Shown piece by piece: positions 7,568 through 15,231 of a stretch of 15,277 nucleotides of DNA (the stretch's first letter is position 1; each line of letters opens with the position of its first letter). Source of the DNA: Candidatus Zixiibacteriota bacterium (GTDB taxonomy: Bacteria; Zixibacteria; MSB-5A5; GN15; FEB-12); NCBI GenBank assembly GCA_003641415.1, contig QNAG01000038.1, forward strand, positions 1-15,277, read 5' to 3'. The notes under the pieces are model-generated. The model worked only from the letters and a program-made list of their open reading frames with translations. It did no database searches and was not told the DNA's origin. The position numbers and the translations under genes were made by a program.

Positions 7568-7584
7568 GGCTATGTTTCATAGCC
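7568..7584. repeat. Perfect 7-bp inverted repeat (hairpin) after purH
   Basis: GGCTATG-TTT-CATAGCC forms a perfect seven-pair stem with a three-base loop, 46 bases past the purH stop. It is followed by GGAAGTCTTTC rather than a T-run, so it is not a canonical intrinsic terminator. It could stabilise or end the pur transcript, or bind a regulator of the next operon. The remaining bases of the 7523-7678 gap show no clear promoter. Confidence 0.4.
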
Positions 7585-7678
7585 GGAAGTCTTTCAACTC
7601 CACGAAACATTCACGGGTAATGACCGTACTCTTGATTAACAATGAATAAAGTCGCCTTCTGCAAAAAATAAAGGTACA

Positions 7679-8773
7679 ATGGTGAAAAAAATAATCATCT
7701 CTGCGTTTGTTGTTATTGTTATCAGCGCTGTTCTGTTCTTTGCCATCGACGGTTCGGCCAAAAAAGATGAGGGTTCTAAAACTTTCCCAGTTGAGCAGGG
7801 TTCGATAATAGACAAAGCTCTCGCTGTGGGACGTATTGAACCAAAGAAAGAGATTTCAGTCAAGTCCAAGATTTCAGGTATCGTCAGGAAGCGGTATGTA
7901 GAGATTGGTGACTATGTGGAAACCGGAGATCCGCTCCTGGACATCGCCCCTGATCCAACGCCGCTTGAGTTCGCTGAGACTAAGCGCCAAGTGGAGTTGA
8001 ACCAGGTTTCGTTCGACAATGCCAAACGCGAGTTTGACCGTACCAAAAGCTTAAAAGATAAGCAACTTATTTCTAATCAGGAGTATGATCGCGCTCTGGC
8101 TCTCTACAACGAAGCCGAGCTGCGTCTAAAACTGGCCAAAGAAAAACTCTCTTTGATTGAATCGGGAAAAACAGAAATCGCTGATCGAATTGTAGATAAT
8201 ATCATCAGATCACCCATCTCAGGAACGGTACTCTCGGTTCTTGTTGAGGAGGGTGACCCCATTGTTCCTCTTACTTCCTACCAGGCCGGTACTGATCTGA
8301 TGACTCTGGCTCAGATGGATAATCTTATCTTCAGAGGTAACGTAGATGAGATCGATGTCGGTAAGCTCTACGAAGGAATGGTTGCCGAGATTGAGATCGG
8401 CGCTATCCCAAATAAAAAGATATCGGGAATACTACGGAAGGTTTCACCCAAAGCCCACAAAGAGGAAGGTTCAACTCTCTTTGAAGTTGAGATACAGATC
8501 GGAGAGATTGGAAAAAGTATTCTACGAGCCGGCTACAGCGCCAACGCCGATATTATCATAACGAGGAAAGAAGATATCTTGCTGGTGCCGGAACGATTGG
8601 TTCACATGGAAGACTCGGCTGCGTCAGTTGAGGTTCAGGATACCTTGGGTGTCATCACGACCCGTGACGTTGTTACGGGTCTGTCGGACGGTATCAATAT
8701 CGAAATCACCGAAGGACTTGAGAAAGGCGAGTTGCTCGTCGAGCGCCCTCCGCGCGAGATAACTGGTGACTGA
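7679..8773 (+). CDS. MacA-like periplasmic adaptor (HlyD/RND membrane fusion protein family)
   Basis: The 364-residue protein is the adaptor that would link an inner-membrane ABC exporter to the periplasm or an outer-membrane channel. An N-terminal signal anchor (hydrophobic residues 5-23, preceded by KK) has no lipobox. The first half of the barrel-sandwich (lipoyl) domain is at about 58-92 (VKSKISGIVRKRYVEIGDYV...GDPLLDI). An alpha-helical hairpin of about 95-165, rich in charged heptad-like residues, follows. The second lipoyl half is IIRSPISGTVLSVLVEEGDPI, then beta-barrel and membrane-proximal domains. The ATG at 7679 has a short SD (AAAGG, 7670-7674). The next gene starts 27 bp downstream, and permeases and ATPase follow, which supports the exporter role. 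The substrate is unknown. No TolC-type outer-membrane gene is in the window. Confidence 0.88.
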   Translation: MVKKIIISAFVVIVISAVLFFAIDGSAKKDEGSKTFPVEQGSIIDKALAVGRIEPKKEISVKSKISGIVRKRYVEIGDYVETGDPLLDIAPDPTPLEFAETKRQVELNQVSFDNAKREFDRTKSLKDKQLISNQEYDRALALYNEAELRLKLAKEKLSLIESGKTEIADRIVDNIIRSPISGTVLSVLVEEGDPIVPLTSYQAGTDLMTLAQMDNLIFRGNVDEIDVGKLYEGMVAEIEIGAIPNKKISGILRKVSPKAHKEEGSTLFEVEIQIGEIGKSILRAGYSANADIIITRKEDILLVPERLVHMEDSAASVEVQDTLGVITTRDVVTGLSDGINIEITEGLEKGELLVERPPREITGD

Positions 8774-8800
8774 TCGCTTTTTGAGGAATAGACTAATATA

Positions 8801-10033
8801 ATGCCCTTTCAGATTATCAAGCAGTTCTTCAATGACATGCGTCGCCAGAAGTTACGCAGCATGCTGACTATGTTCGGTATTTTCTGGGGGACATGTTCGA
8901 TTGTGTTGCTTTTCGCCTTTGGAACCGGTATCACCGAAGCTCAAATAAAGTCTCAGAAGGGAATAGGCGAAAACATTGCTATAGTCTGGCCGGGCATTAC
9001 TGCCAGGGAATTCAAGGGGCTCCCGCGAGGTCGCCGCATCCGCCCCACCGAGGATGATATACGCCTTATCAAACAGAAAGCTCAGTCTATAACTCACATT
9101 TCACCGGAGTATTCGCGGTGGAATGTCAAAATGAAATACAGCCGGAATGAGACCATCCGCAATGTGGTAGGTATCTGGCCGGAGTTTGGGCTTATGCGCA
9201 ATCTCATCCCGGATTACGGCTCGCGCTTTATTAATAATCTTGACCTATCTAAGAAACGACGAGTTGCCTTCATAGGCAACATCCTAAAGGAAGATCTGTT
9301 CCACGAGGAAGGAGCGGTCGGGAAAACGGTCATGATTAACAATGTACCTTTCACCGTAATCGGAGTCATGAAAGAGAAGAAACAGGACAGCTCATACAAT
9401 GGGCGCGATGCCCGCAAGGCATTCATCCCTGCCTCGACATTCAGGACGATGTATTCATTTCGGTATGTTAACGATTTCGTAATTCAGTGCCCACCAACGG
9501 TTTCTATGGAGAGAGCAAAGAGGGAGGTCTACGAAATTATGGGGGCAAAATACCGCTTTGACCCGGATGACACTGAAGCATTGAAGATATGGGATACAAC
9601 TCGAGGTTTTGCATTTCTGAGAAACTTCTTCCTGGCGTTCAACACCTTTTTGGTTGGCATCGGCGTAGCCACCCTAATTACAGGCGGTATTGGCGTCACG
9701 AACATAATGAATGTTGTTCTTGAAGAACGAACCAAGGAAATCGGTATCAAAATGGCTCTCGGAGCCAGGAAGAGCGCAATACTGAGTCAATTCCTGTTCG
9801 AGACTATGCTCATTACCGGCATCGGCGGGATCCTGGGGTTCCTCTTTGCGTGGGGAGTAGTATCCGGAGTTGGTATGATGGGCTTTGAAGATTATATCGG
9901 TGTACCACGAGTCAGCCTGTTCAGTGGTGTTCTGGCTATTGTTCTTTTGGGGATCATTGGCACTTTGGCGGGAATATTTCCAGCACGGCGGGCATCAAAC
10001 CTCCAACCGGTACAGGCCATGAAACTATTTTAG
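8801..10033 (+). CDS. MacB-type ABC transporter permease, first paralogue
   Basis: The 410-residue permease has the type VII (MacB/LolCE) layout: a cytoplasmic N-terminus (MRRQKLRS), TM1 at about 21-43, a large periplasmic MacB-PCD domain at about 45-275, then three TM segments near 285-305, 325-355 and 375-397 (FtsX domain). The coupling region reads EERTKEIGIKMALGARKSAIL, and the C-terminus GIFPARRASNLQPVQAMK is typical. Unlike E. coli MacB there is no fused ATPase; the ATPase is a separate gene two genes downstream. GAGGA (8783-8787) lies 13 bases before the ATG, a long spacing. It is separated from the following paralogous permease by only 4 bp. Probable role: mechanotransmission-type extrusion or lipoprotein/envelope export, substrate unknown. 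Confidence 0.92.
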   Translation: MPFQIIKQFFNDMRRQKLRSMLTMFGIFWGTCSIVLLFAFGTGITEAQIKSQKGIGENIAIVWPGITAREFKGLPRGRRIRPTEDDIRLIKQKAQSITHISPEYSRWNVKMKYSRNETIRNVVGIWPEFGLMRNLIPDYGSRFINNLDLSKKRRVAFIGNILKEDLFHEEGAVGKTVMINNVPFTVIGVMKEKKQDSSYNGRDARKAFIPASTFRTMYSFRYVNDFVIQCPPTVSMERAKREVYEIMGAKYRFDPDDTEALKIWDTTRGFAFLRNFFLAFNTFLVGIGVATLITGGIGVTNIMNVVLEERTKEIGIKMALGARKSAILSQFLFETMLITGIGGILGFLFAWGVVSGVGMMGFEDYIGVPRVSLFSGVLAIVLLGIIGTLAGIFPARRASNLQPVQAMKLF

Positions 10034-10037
10034 AACG

Positions 10038-11288
10038 ATGATAAACTTCGCTACTGTATACAACGTTTTTATTCGCGATTTTCATAAACAGAAGAAACGA
10101 ATTACGCTAACACTTCTGGCTCTTGGCTGGGGAACGATTTCCATCATGCTGCTTCTGGGATTCGGTGAGGGACTACACACTCAGCTCAGTATTAACCAGA
10201 AAGGGATGGGCGACGAAATATCGATCCTGTGGGGCGGGCAGACCACTATCCCGTTCAAGGGTCTTGGCAAAGGTCGCCACATTCACCTGTTCAAAGAAGA
10301 CCCGGCGTACCTGAAGAAGCGCATTCCAGAATTACGGTATATTGCTGGAGAGTATCATCGATGGGGAGCAGCAGTTAAGTATGGCGACAAGATTCTCAGC
10401 GAACATATCAACGGAATCGCCCCTGAGTTCGAGATGATGCGTGCCCATATTCCCATGATGGGGGGTCGTATGATCAACGAACTGGACATGCAACTTAAAC
10501 GGCGGGTAGCGTTTCTCGGCGACGGGTTCAAGGAACGTCTGTTTGGAGATGAAGACCCAATCGGCAAGCAGATATTCATTAACGGCATGCCCTTTATGGT
10601 TATCGGCGTGATGCAGGAAAAAATGCAGATGAGTTCCTACTCCGGTTCAGATGAGGATAAGGTCTCTATTCCAGCCACCACTTTCCAAACAGTATTCGGG
10701 GATCGTTACCTTGATAACATCGTGTATCAGCCCTGGGATGTGGACAACATGAAATCTGTCGAAAGGCAGGTATACGAAGCGATGGGCGTGCGGTACAAGT
10801 TCGATCCGAACGATGAACGCGCCCTGCAAATATGGGATACGGCCGAAGGTGCTCGCGAGTTCAACAACATGCTAACAGGGATAAACATATTTTTGGGTTT
10901 TATCGGCAGCCTGACCCTGTTAATCGCTGGCGTCGGAGTGGCCAACATTATGTATGTATCCATCAAAGAGCGCACTCGGGAGATTGGCATCAAGATGGCG
11001 GTCGGTGCGCGACGGTCGTATATCCTGTTTCAGTTTTTGATCGAGGCGTTACTGATTACATTCTTTGGTGGCTTGGGAGGAATGTCGATCAGTTACATCC
11101 TCACCGAAGCATTCAAAAGAATCCCTATCGAATCCGAGGTGCTCGATTTCATGGGACGACCAACAATCTCTCTTGAGATTGGTTTGATAGTGGTGTCTAT
11201 TTTGGGAATAATGGGTATCATCAGCGGTCTTTTCCCGGCCATGAAAGCGGCCTCGGTCAACCCGGTGGAATCGTTGCGTCACGAGTAA
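10038..11288 (+). CDS. MacB-type ABC transporter permease, second paralogue
   Basis: This 416-residue permease has the same architecture as its upstream neighbour: TM1 at about 20-43 (LTLLALGWGTISIMLLLGFG), a periplasmic MacB-PCD domain, then three C-terminal TM segments. Corresponding blocks align between the two: FKGLPRGRRI with FKGLGKGRHI, KKRRVAFIGN with LKRRVAFLGD, FDPDDTEALKIWDTTRG with FDPNDERALQIWDTAEG, and EERTKEIGIKMALGAR with KERTREIGIKMAVGAR. They are clearly tandem but diverged copies, so the pair probably forms a heterodimer like LolC/LolE. The start 4 bp after the previous stop has no visible SD, suggesting translational coupling. The ATPase gene follows 20 bp later. Confidence 0.92.
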   Translation: MINFATVYNVFIRDFHKQKKRITLTLLALGWGTISIMLLLGFGEGLHTQLSINQKGMGDEISILWGGQTTIPFKGLGKGRHIHLFKEDPAYLKKRIPELRYIAGEYHRWGAAVKYGDKILSEHINGIAPEFEMMRAHIPMMGGRMINELDMQLKRRVAFLGDGFKERLFGDEDPIGKQIFINGMPFMVIGVMQEKMQMSSYSGSDEDKVSIPATTFQTVFGDRYLDNIVYQPWDVDNMKSVERQVYEAMGVRYKFDPNDERALQIWDTAEGAREFNNMLTGINIFLGFIGSLTLLIAGVGVANIMYVSIKERTREIGIKMAVGARRSYILFQFLIEALLITFFGGLGGMSISYILTEAFKRIPIESEVLDFMGRPTISLEIGLIVVSILGIMGIISGLFPAMKAASVNPVESLRHE

Positions 11289-11308
11289 CCTGAAGTAATG
11301 CGGAGCTA

Positions 11309-11992
11309 ATGACAATGATTGATTTGTGCAAAGTGACCAAGACCTACATTACCGGCACGGTCGAATTCAAGGCACTCAAAGATATCGATTTACAAATTGA
11401 TAGGGGTGAATTTGTGGCCATAGTGGGGCCGTCGGGTTCTGGCAAATCGACCTTGATGAACCTGCTCGGATGTCTTGATGTTCCCACATCGGGTGAGTAT
11501 CGGTTGGAAGGACATTCGGTAAACAAGCTTACTTCCAATCAACTGGCTGATATCCGCAACACGAAGATTGGTTTTGTCTTTCAAGCTTTCAATCTACTTC
11601 CATATGCCACTTCCTACGAGAATATTGAAGTGCCGCTGCTTTTTGCAAAGGTATCTGCAAAAAAGCGCAGAGATCGCATTCTTGAACTGTTGGCCTTGGT
11701 TGGTCTGGCTGATAAACTCAACAACAAACCTACTGAGCTGTCAGGTGGCGAGATGCAGCGGGTTGCTATTGCCCGTGCCCTGGCTAATGACCCGGACATC
11801 ATCCTTGCTGATGAGCCAACCGGCAATCTGGACAGTAAATCTGGCACTGCTATCATTGAGATGTTTCACCAGATGTGGAAATCGGGAAAGACAATTATTT
11901 TAATTACCCACGATATGAAGCTAGCTGATCAAACTCAACGCATAATCCGTTTAAAGGATGGCGCGATTGACGGCAACGGGAATCTGGCCTGA
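11309..11992 (+). CDS. MacB/LolD-type ABC transporter ATP-binding protein
   Basis: The 227-residue cytoplasmic ATPase should energise the two permeases upstream. It has a complete set of nucleotide-binding motifs: A-loop Y13, Walker A GPSGSGKST (residues 40-48), Q-loop FQAFNLLP, ABC signature LSGGEMQ (144-150), Walker B with catalytic E169 in ILADEP, D-loop GNLD and H-loop H201 in ITHD. CLDVPTSG and FQAFNLLPYATSYENIEVPLLF are typical of the MacB/LolD/FtsE group. GGAG (11302-11305) is three bases before ATG 11309 and nine before the in-frame ATG 11315; the latter has better spacing and would remove two residues. It is the last gene of the four-gene operon. The substrate cannot be read from this subunit. 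Confidence 0.95.
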   Translation: MTMIDLCKVTKTYITGTVEFKALKDIDLQIDRGEFVAIVGPSGSGKSTLMNLLGCLDVPTSGEYRLEGHSVNKLTSNQLADIRNTKIGFVFQAFNLLPYATSYENIEVPLLFAKVSAKKRRDRILELLALVGLADKLNNKPTELSGGEMQRVAIARALANDPDIILADEPTGNLDSKSGTAIIEMFHQMWKSGKTIILITHDMKLADQTQRIIRLKDGAIDGNGNLA

Positions 11993-11999
11993 AAAAACT

Positions 12000-12019
12000 A
12001 TGGTACTTTTTTGTACCAT
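12000..12019. repeat. Inverted repeat after the ABC operon, oriented like a minus-strand terminator
   Basis: ATGGTAC-TTTTTT-GTACCAT makes a seven-pair stem with a six-base loop, starting eight bases after the ATPase stop codon. No T-run follows on the + strand. On the - strand the stem is followed by AGTTTTTT (from the A-run at the end of the ATPase gene), so it resembles a weak terminator for transcription coming from the right. The rest of the 223-base gap (11993-12215) is AT-rich and holds a TATAAA (12096-12101) without a well-spaced -35; I see no other feature. Confidence 0.35.
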
Positions 12020-12215
12020 TCAATGAACAGTTACGACATGAATTGCATCACTCACCAAGACTAGTCTCTGTCTATGTGACAGCCTGCTTATGCCTATAAA
12101 AAGCCGTTATCTTTCGGAAACAAGCTTGATGATTTAAGACTGTCTCCTTTCTCTTATTCGCTTTATGTCATATATTGATACAAAATAACTCAACTTATGA
12201 GAGTAAAGTGTTGCC

Positions 12216-14345
12216 ATGATTTCTGTTAAACGTTTCTCAATTATTATCCTGTTCCTTCTGATGGGACTTGCGATTTCTTCCTGTCTCTTTGCTCAAACTG
12301 ATCTCGATCCGTTACCATTGACAAGAATCGAGATGGTGATAGATACCATCCATGGCGTGGCGATTGAAGACCCCTACCGTTGGCTCGAAGATAGTGAATC
12401 GGATGAAGTTATCCATTGGACAGAGAAACAAAGCAAATATTTTCACTCTTATGTCGACAGTTATCCCGACCGCTACAAAATGAAAAAACGCCTTACCAAC
12501 CTTATGACAATTGGCTCGGTATCGTCTCCGACTGTTCGTAACGATGATTATTTTTACTATCGCCGTGAGGGAGATCAAAACCATTCTATCCTTTATCGAA
12601 AGCACGGGTTGAATGGCAATCCAGAAGTGATAATTGACCCTAATACTTTTTCTGATGACGGCACGGTGGCAATGGACTGGAGCTATATTTCATCAGATGG
12701 TTCACTTATAGCATACGGAATTTCAAGTTCAGGTTCCGAACGATCAACACTGCATCTCATACGAACCAGCGACAAGACAAATCTGGCTGATACTATCCCC
12801 TTCACGCGCGGTGTTTCCATGGCATGGTTACCGGATAATAGCGGTTTCTACTTCACCCGGTTTGCTACTGCTGGAGAGGTTCCAAAAGAGGACGAAGCCT
12901 ATTACCGGCGGGTGTTTCTGCATACGATTGGGCAAAGATGGGAAGACGACCCCTTGATCTTCGAAGATAAAGACGACAAGACTTCGTGGCCGGGTGTAAG
13001 TCTTTCACCAGACGGCACCAAGCTCATTGTCTATCTGTTCCAAGGGTGGTCGCGGACCGATCTTTACCTGAAAGACCTTTCGCACCCAGATGCGGAGTTT
13101 GTCAAAATTAATGGGTTGCTTGAGGCTAACCTGAGTGCACAGCCGCTCGATGATTGCTTTTTGATACTGTCCAATCATAACGCTCCCCATTATCGACTCC
13201 TGAAAGGAAGTTACGATCAACCTGAAAGCGAAAACTGGAAAGAGATCATCCCTCAACGTGAGGAAATCGCTCAGACCTTTATGGTTATTAACAGCCAGAT
13301 TGTGCTTCATTCTCTTAGAAAAGCTCACTCGGTTGTTGAGATATTCGATCTTAATGGACGATCCGTTAAGACCCTAACTCTGCCTGAAATGGGCACTACT
13401 TATGGGTTAAGTGGCGAACACGATGGTCATGAATTATTTTTCAACTTTTCATCGTTCAATACACCATCCAGTGTCCTGCGATATGATTTTAACAGCGACT
13501 CGATTATTACGTTCGACCAGGTCCCGGCGGGTATTGACGTGTCAAACATCGAAGTAAACCAGGTTTGGTATGAGTCTGCCGATGGAACACCAATATCCAT
13601 GTTTATTGTACATCGTCAAGACATTGAACTAAATGGACAAAACCCTACCTACCTGACAGGTTACGGCGGGTTTAATGTCTCCGAGAAACCATATTTCTCG
13701 CGGACTATTGCTTTCTGGGTCAACCGTGGGGGTGTATTCGCTGTACCTAACCTTAGAGGAGGCGGGGAATATGGGGAAGAATGGCATCGTGATGGAATGC
13801 TTGAGAACAAACAAAATTGCTTCGATGATTTTATTGCTGCCGCAGAGTATCTGTTCGCCGAAAAATTCACTTCTCCCGAACACCTTCTGATCTCTGGCGG
13901 TTCCAACGGCGGCCTTCTGGTAGGTGCGGTATTTACCCAACGACCTGAACTGTGTCGAGCAGTTGTTTGTTCGGTTCCTCTATTGGACATGATCCGGTAC
14001 CACCTGTTCCTGATCGCACGCCTGTGGATTCCAGAGTACGGCTCCAGCGAGGACCCTGAGCAATTTGAATATATTCGCGCCTATTCGCCATATCACAATG
14101 TCACAGCAGGAGCAGCGTACCCAACAATTTTGTTTAAAGCCTCGGAATCTGACAGTCGGGTTCATCCAATGCATGCGCGCAAAATGACGGCTCTGATGCA
14201 GGCCGCCACGGGGTCTGACAACCCGATTTTGCTGCGCTTGGAGACTAAAGCCGGTCACGGTCAAGGGAAGCCAACGAGCAAGCGGATTGAGGACCTTGTC
14301 GACACCTGGTGCTTTATCTTCAAAACTCTTGGACTGAAGATGTAG
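12216..14345 (+). CDS. Exported prolyl oligopeptidase (peptidase family S9A)
   Basis: The 709-residue serine peptidase would cleave short peptides after proline. A signal sequence covers residues 1-26 (KR, then a hydrophobic run). It could be cut by signal peptidase I after LFA26 or by Lsp at C23 in the lipobox-like AISSC, so it is periplasmic or lipid-anchored. The mature N-terminus shows DPYRWLEDSESDEVIHW (residues 52-68), typical of S9A. A seven-bladed beta-propeller fills about 110-450, and the alpha/beta-hydrolase domain follows with TGYGGFNVSEKPYF, VPNLRGGGEYGEEWH and the nucleophile S563 in GGSNGG. The other triad members are D646 (SESDSRVHP) and H681 (AGHGQG). The ATG at 12216 has only a weak SD-like GAGAG 12 bases upstream. 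It stands alone between gaps of 223 and 82 bases. Full length with an intact triad, so likely active. Confidence 0.95.
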   Translation: MISVKRFSIIILFLLMGLAISSCLFAQTDLDPLPLTRIEMVIDTIHGVAIEDPYRWLEDSESDEVIHWTEKQSKYFHSYVDSYPDRYKMKKRLTNLMTIGSVSSPTVRNDDYFYYRREGDQNHSILYRKHGLNGNPEVIIDPNTFSDDGTVAMDWSYISSDGSLIAYGISSSGSERSTLHLIRTSDKTNLADTIPFTRGVSMAWLPDNSGFYFTRFATAGEVPKEDEAYYRRVFLHTIGQRWEDDPLIFEDKDDKTSWPGVSLSPDGTKLIVYLFQGWSRTDLYLKDLSHPDAEFVKINGLLEANLSAQPLDDCFLILSNHNAPHYRLLKGSYDQPESENWKEIIPQREEIAQTFMVINSQIVLHSLRKAHSVVEIFDLNGRSVKTLTLPEMGTTYGLSGEHDGHELFFNFSSFNTPSSVLRYDFNSDSIITFDQVPAGIDVSNIEVNQVWYESADGTPISMFIVHRQDIELNGQNPTYLTGYGGFNVSEKPYFSRTIAFWVNRGGVFAVPNLRGGGEYGEEWHRDGMLENKQNCFDDFIAAAEYLFAEKFTSPEHLLISGGSNGGLLVGAVFTQRPELCRAVVCSVPLLDMIRYHLFLIARLWIPEYGSSEDPEQFEYIRAYSPYHNVTAGAAYPTILFKASESDSRVHPMHARKMTALMQAATGSDNPILLRLETKAGHGQGKPTSKRIEDLVDTWCFIFKTLGLKM

Positions 14346-14414
14346 AAGGGGGAAAAATGTCGTTGGGAGAACACCCTTTAGCGGTTTTGCCCTTTCCTTT
14401 TAACTCCCGTCGAG

Positions 14415-14420
14415 TATATT
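14415..14420 (+). promoter_or_regulatory. Candidate -10 element placed for leaderless kdsA transcription
   Basis: TATATT (five of six matches to TATAAT) ends eight bases before the kdsA ATG, so initiation about seven bases downstream would fall at or next to the start codon. No good -35 exists at 16-18 bases; TTGCCC at 14387-14392 is 22 bases away. No SD is present between the -10 and the ATG. Confidence 0.3.
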
Positions 14421-14427
14421 CCTTACA

Positions 14428-15222
14428 ATGATCGAAGCTACATTCCAAAGAATAGCTCGCGGTGACTTCTTTCTGATAGCCGGACCGTGTGTAATCGAAT
14501 CGGAAGAGGTCTGCATGCAAGTCGCCGAGCATATGACCAACTTGGCTGAGGAACTTGACTTTCCATACATCTTCAAATCATCATACAGAAAGGCCAACCG
14601 CACCTCGGTATCATCATTCACCGGCCACGGTTTGAATAACGGCCTTGCGATTCTCCAAAAAGTGAGGAGTCGCTTTAATATACCGGTACTGACTGATGTA
14701 CATGAGACGGGCGAAATTCCGCAGGTAGCAAAAGTGGTTGATATCCTGCAAATACCGGCTTTTCTCTGCCGCCAGACGGACCTTATTGTACAGGCCGCAG
14801 CTACCGGCAAGTGGGTAAATATCAAAAAAGGTCAGTTCATGGCTCCTGAGGACATGGCTCACGCGGTTGCCAAAGCCAACACCGACAAACTGATGCTCAC
14901 CGAGCGAGGAACTACATTCGGGTATCATAATTTGGTAGTGGATTTTCGATCACTATTAATATTGAAACAGTATGGTTTAACCATATTCGATGCCACGCAT
15001 TCGCTTCAGCAACCCAGTGGGTCCGGCAACGTATCAACCGGCCAGCCGGAATATGTTATTCCTATGGCCAGGGCAGCTGTAGCAATTGGCATCAATGGTC
15101 TTTTCGTTGAGACGCATCCAAATCCGCAGAAAGCTCTATCAGATGCCGGGGCGATGTTACCTCTGGATAAGATGAAAGAGTTGCTGGAAACGGTATTACG
15201 CATTCGCCAGGTATTAGAATAG
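14428..15222 (+). CDS. kdsA: 3-deoxy-8-phosphooctulonate synthase KdsA (metal-dependent class)
   Basis: KdsA condenses phosphoenolpyruvate with arabinose 5-phosphate to KDO-8-phosphate, feeding the inner core of LPS (cytoplasm). The 264-residue protein shows LIAGPCVIESEE, FKSSYRKANRTS, TDVHE, LQIPAFLCRQTDL, VNIKKGQFMAPEDM, TERGTTFGYHNLVVD, DATHSLQQPSG and FVETHPNPQKALSDAGAM. C21, H191, E228 and D239 correspond to the divalent-metal ligands of the Aquifex enzyme (C11, H185, E222, D233); metal-independent enzymes such as E. coli KdsA carry asparagine instead of this cysteine. This is therefore predicted to be a metal-dependent enzyme. The ATG at 14428 is the only plausible start, since an in-frame stop lies at 14401, and it has no SD. 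The next gene begins 10 bp after the stop. The gene implies an LPS-bearing outer membrane. Confidence 0.97.
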   Translation: MIEATFQRIARGDFFLIAGPCVIESEEVCMQVAEHMTNLAEELDFPYIFKSSYRKANRTSVSSFTGHGLNNGLAILQKVRSRFNIPVLTDVHETGEIPQVAKVVDILQIPAFLCRQTDLIVQAAATGKWVNIKKGQFMAPEDMAHAVAKANTDKLMLTERGTTFGYHNLVVDFRSLLILKQYGLTIFDATHSLQQPSGSGNVSTGQPEYVIPMARAAVAIGINGLFVETHPNPQKALSDAGAMLPLDKMKELLETVLRIRQVLE

Positions 15223-15231
15223 AGACAACCA

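Noticed and set aside
7642..7671. Nine-codon ORF (MNKVAFCKK) just before the adaptor gene, considered as a leader peptide
   Set aside because: No SD, no regulatory codon run and no attenuator hairpins follow; chance is the simpler explanation.
12077..12101. GTGACA ... TATAAA pair upstream of the S9A peptidase as a promoter
   Set aside because: The spacer is only 13 bases, outside the usual 16-18; TATAAA alone in an AT-rich gap is weak evidence.
14400..14825. Minus-strand open frame of 141 codons opposite kdsA
   Set aside because: Fully covered by conserved kdsA codons; no independent coding signal.
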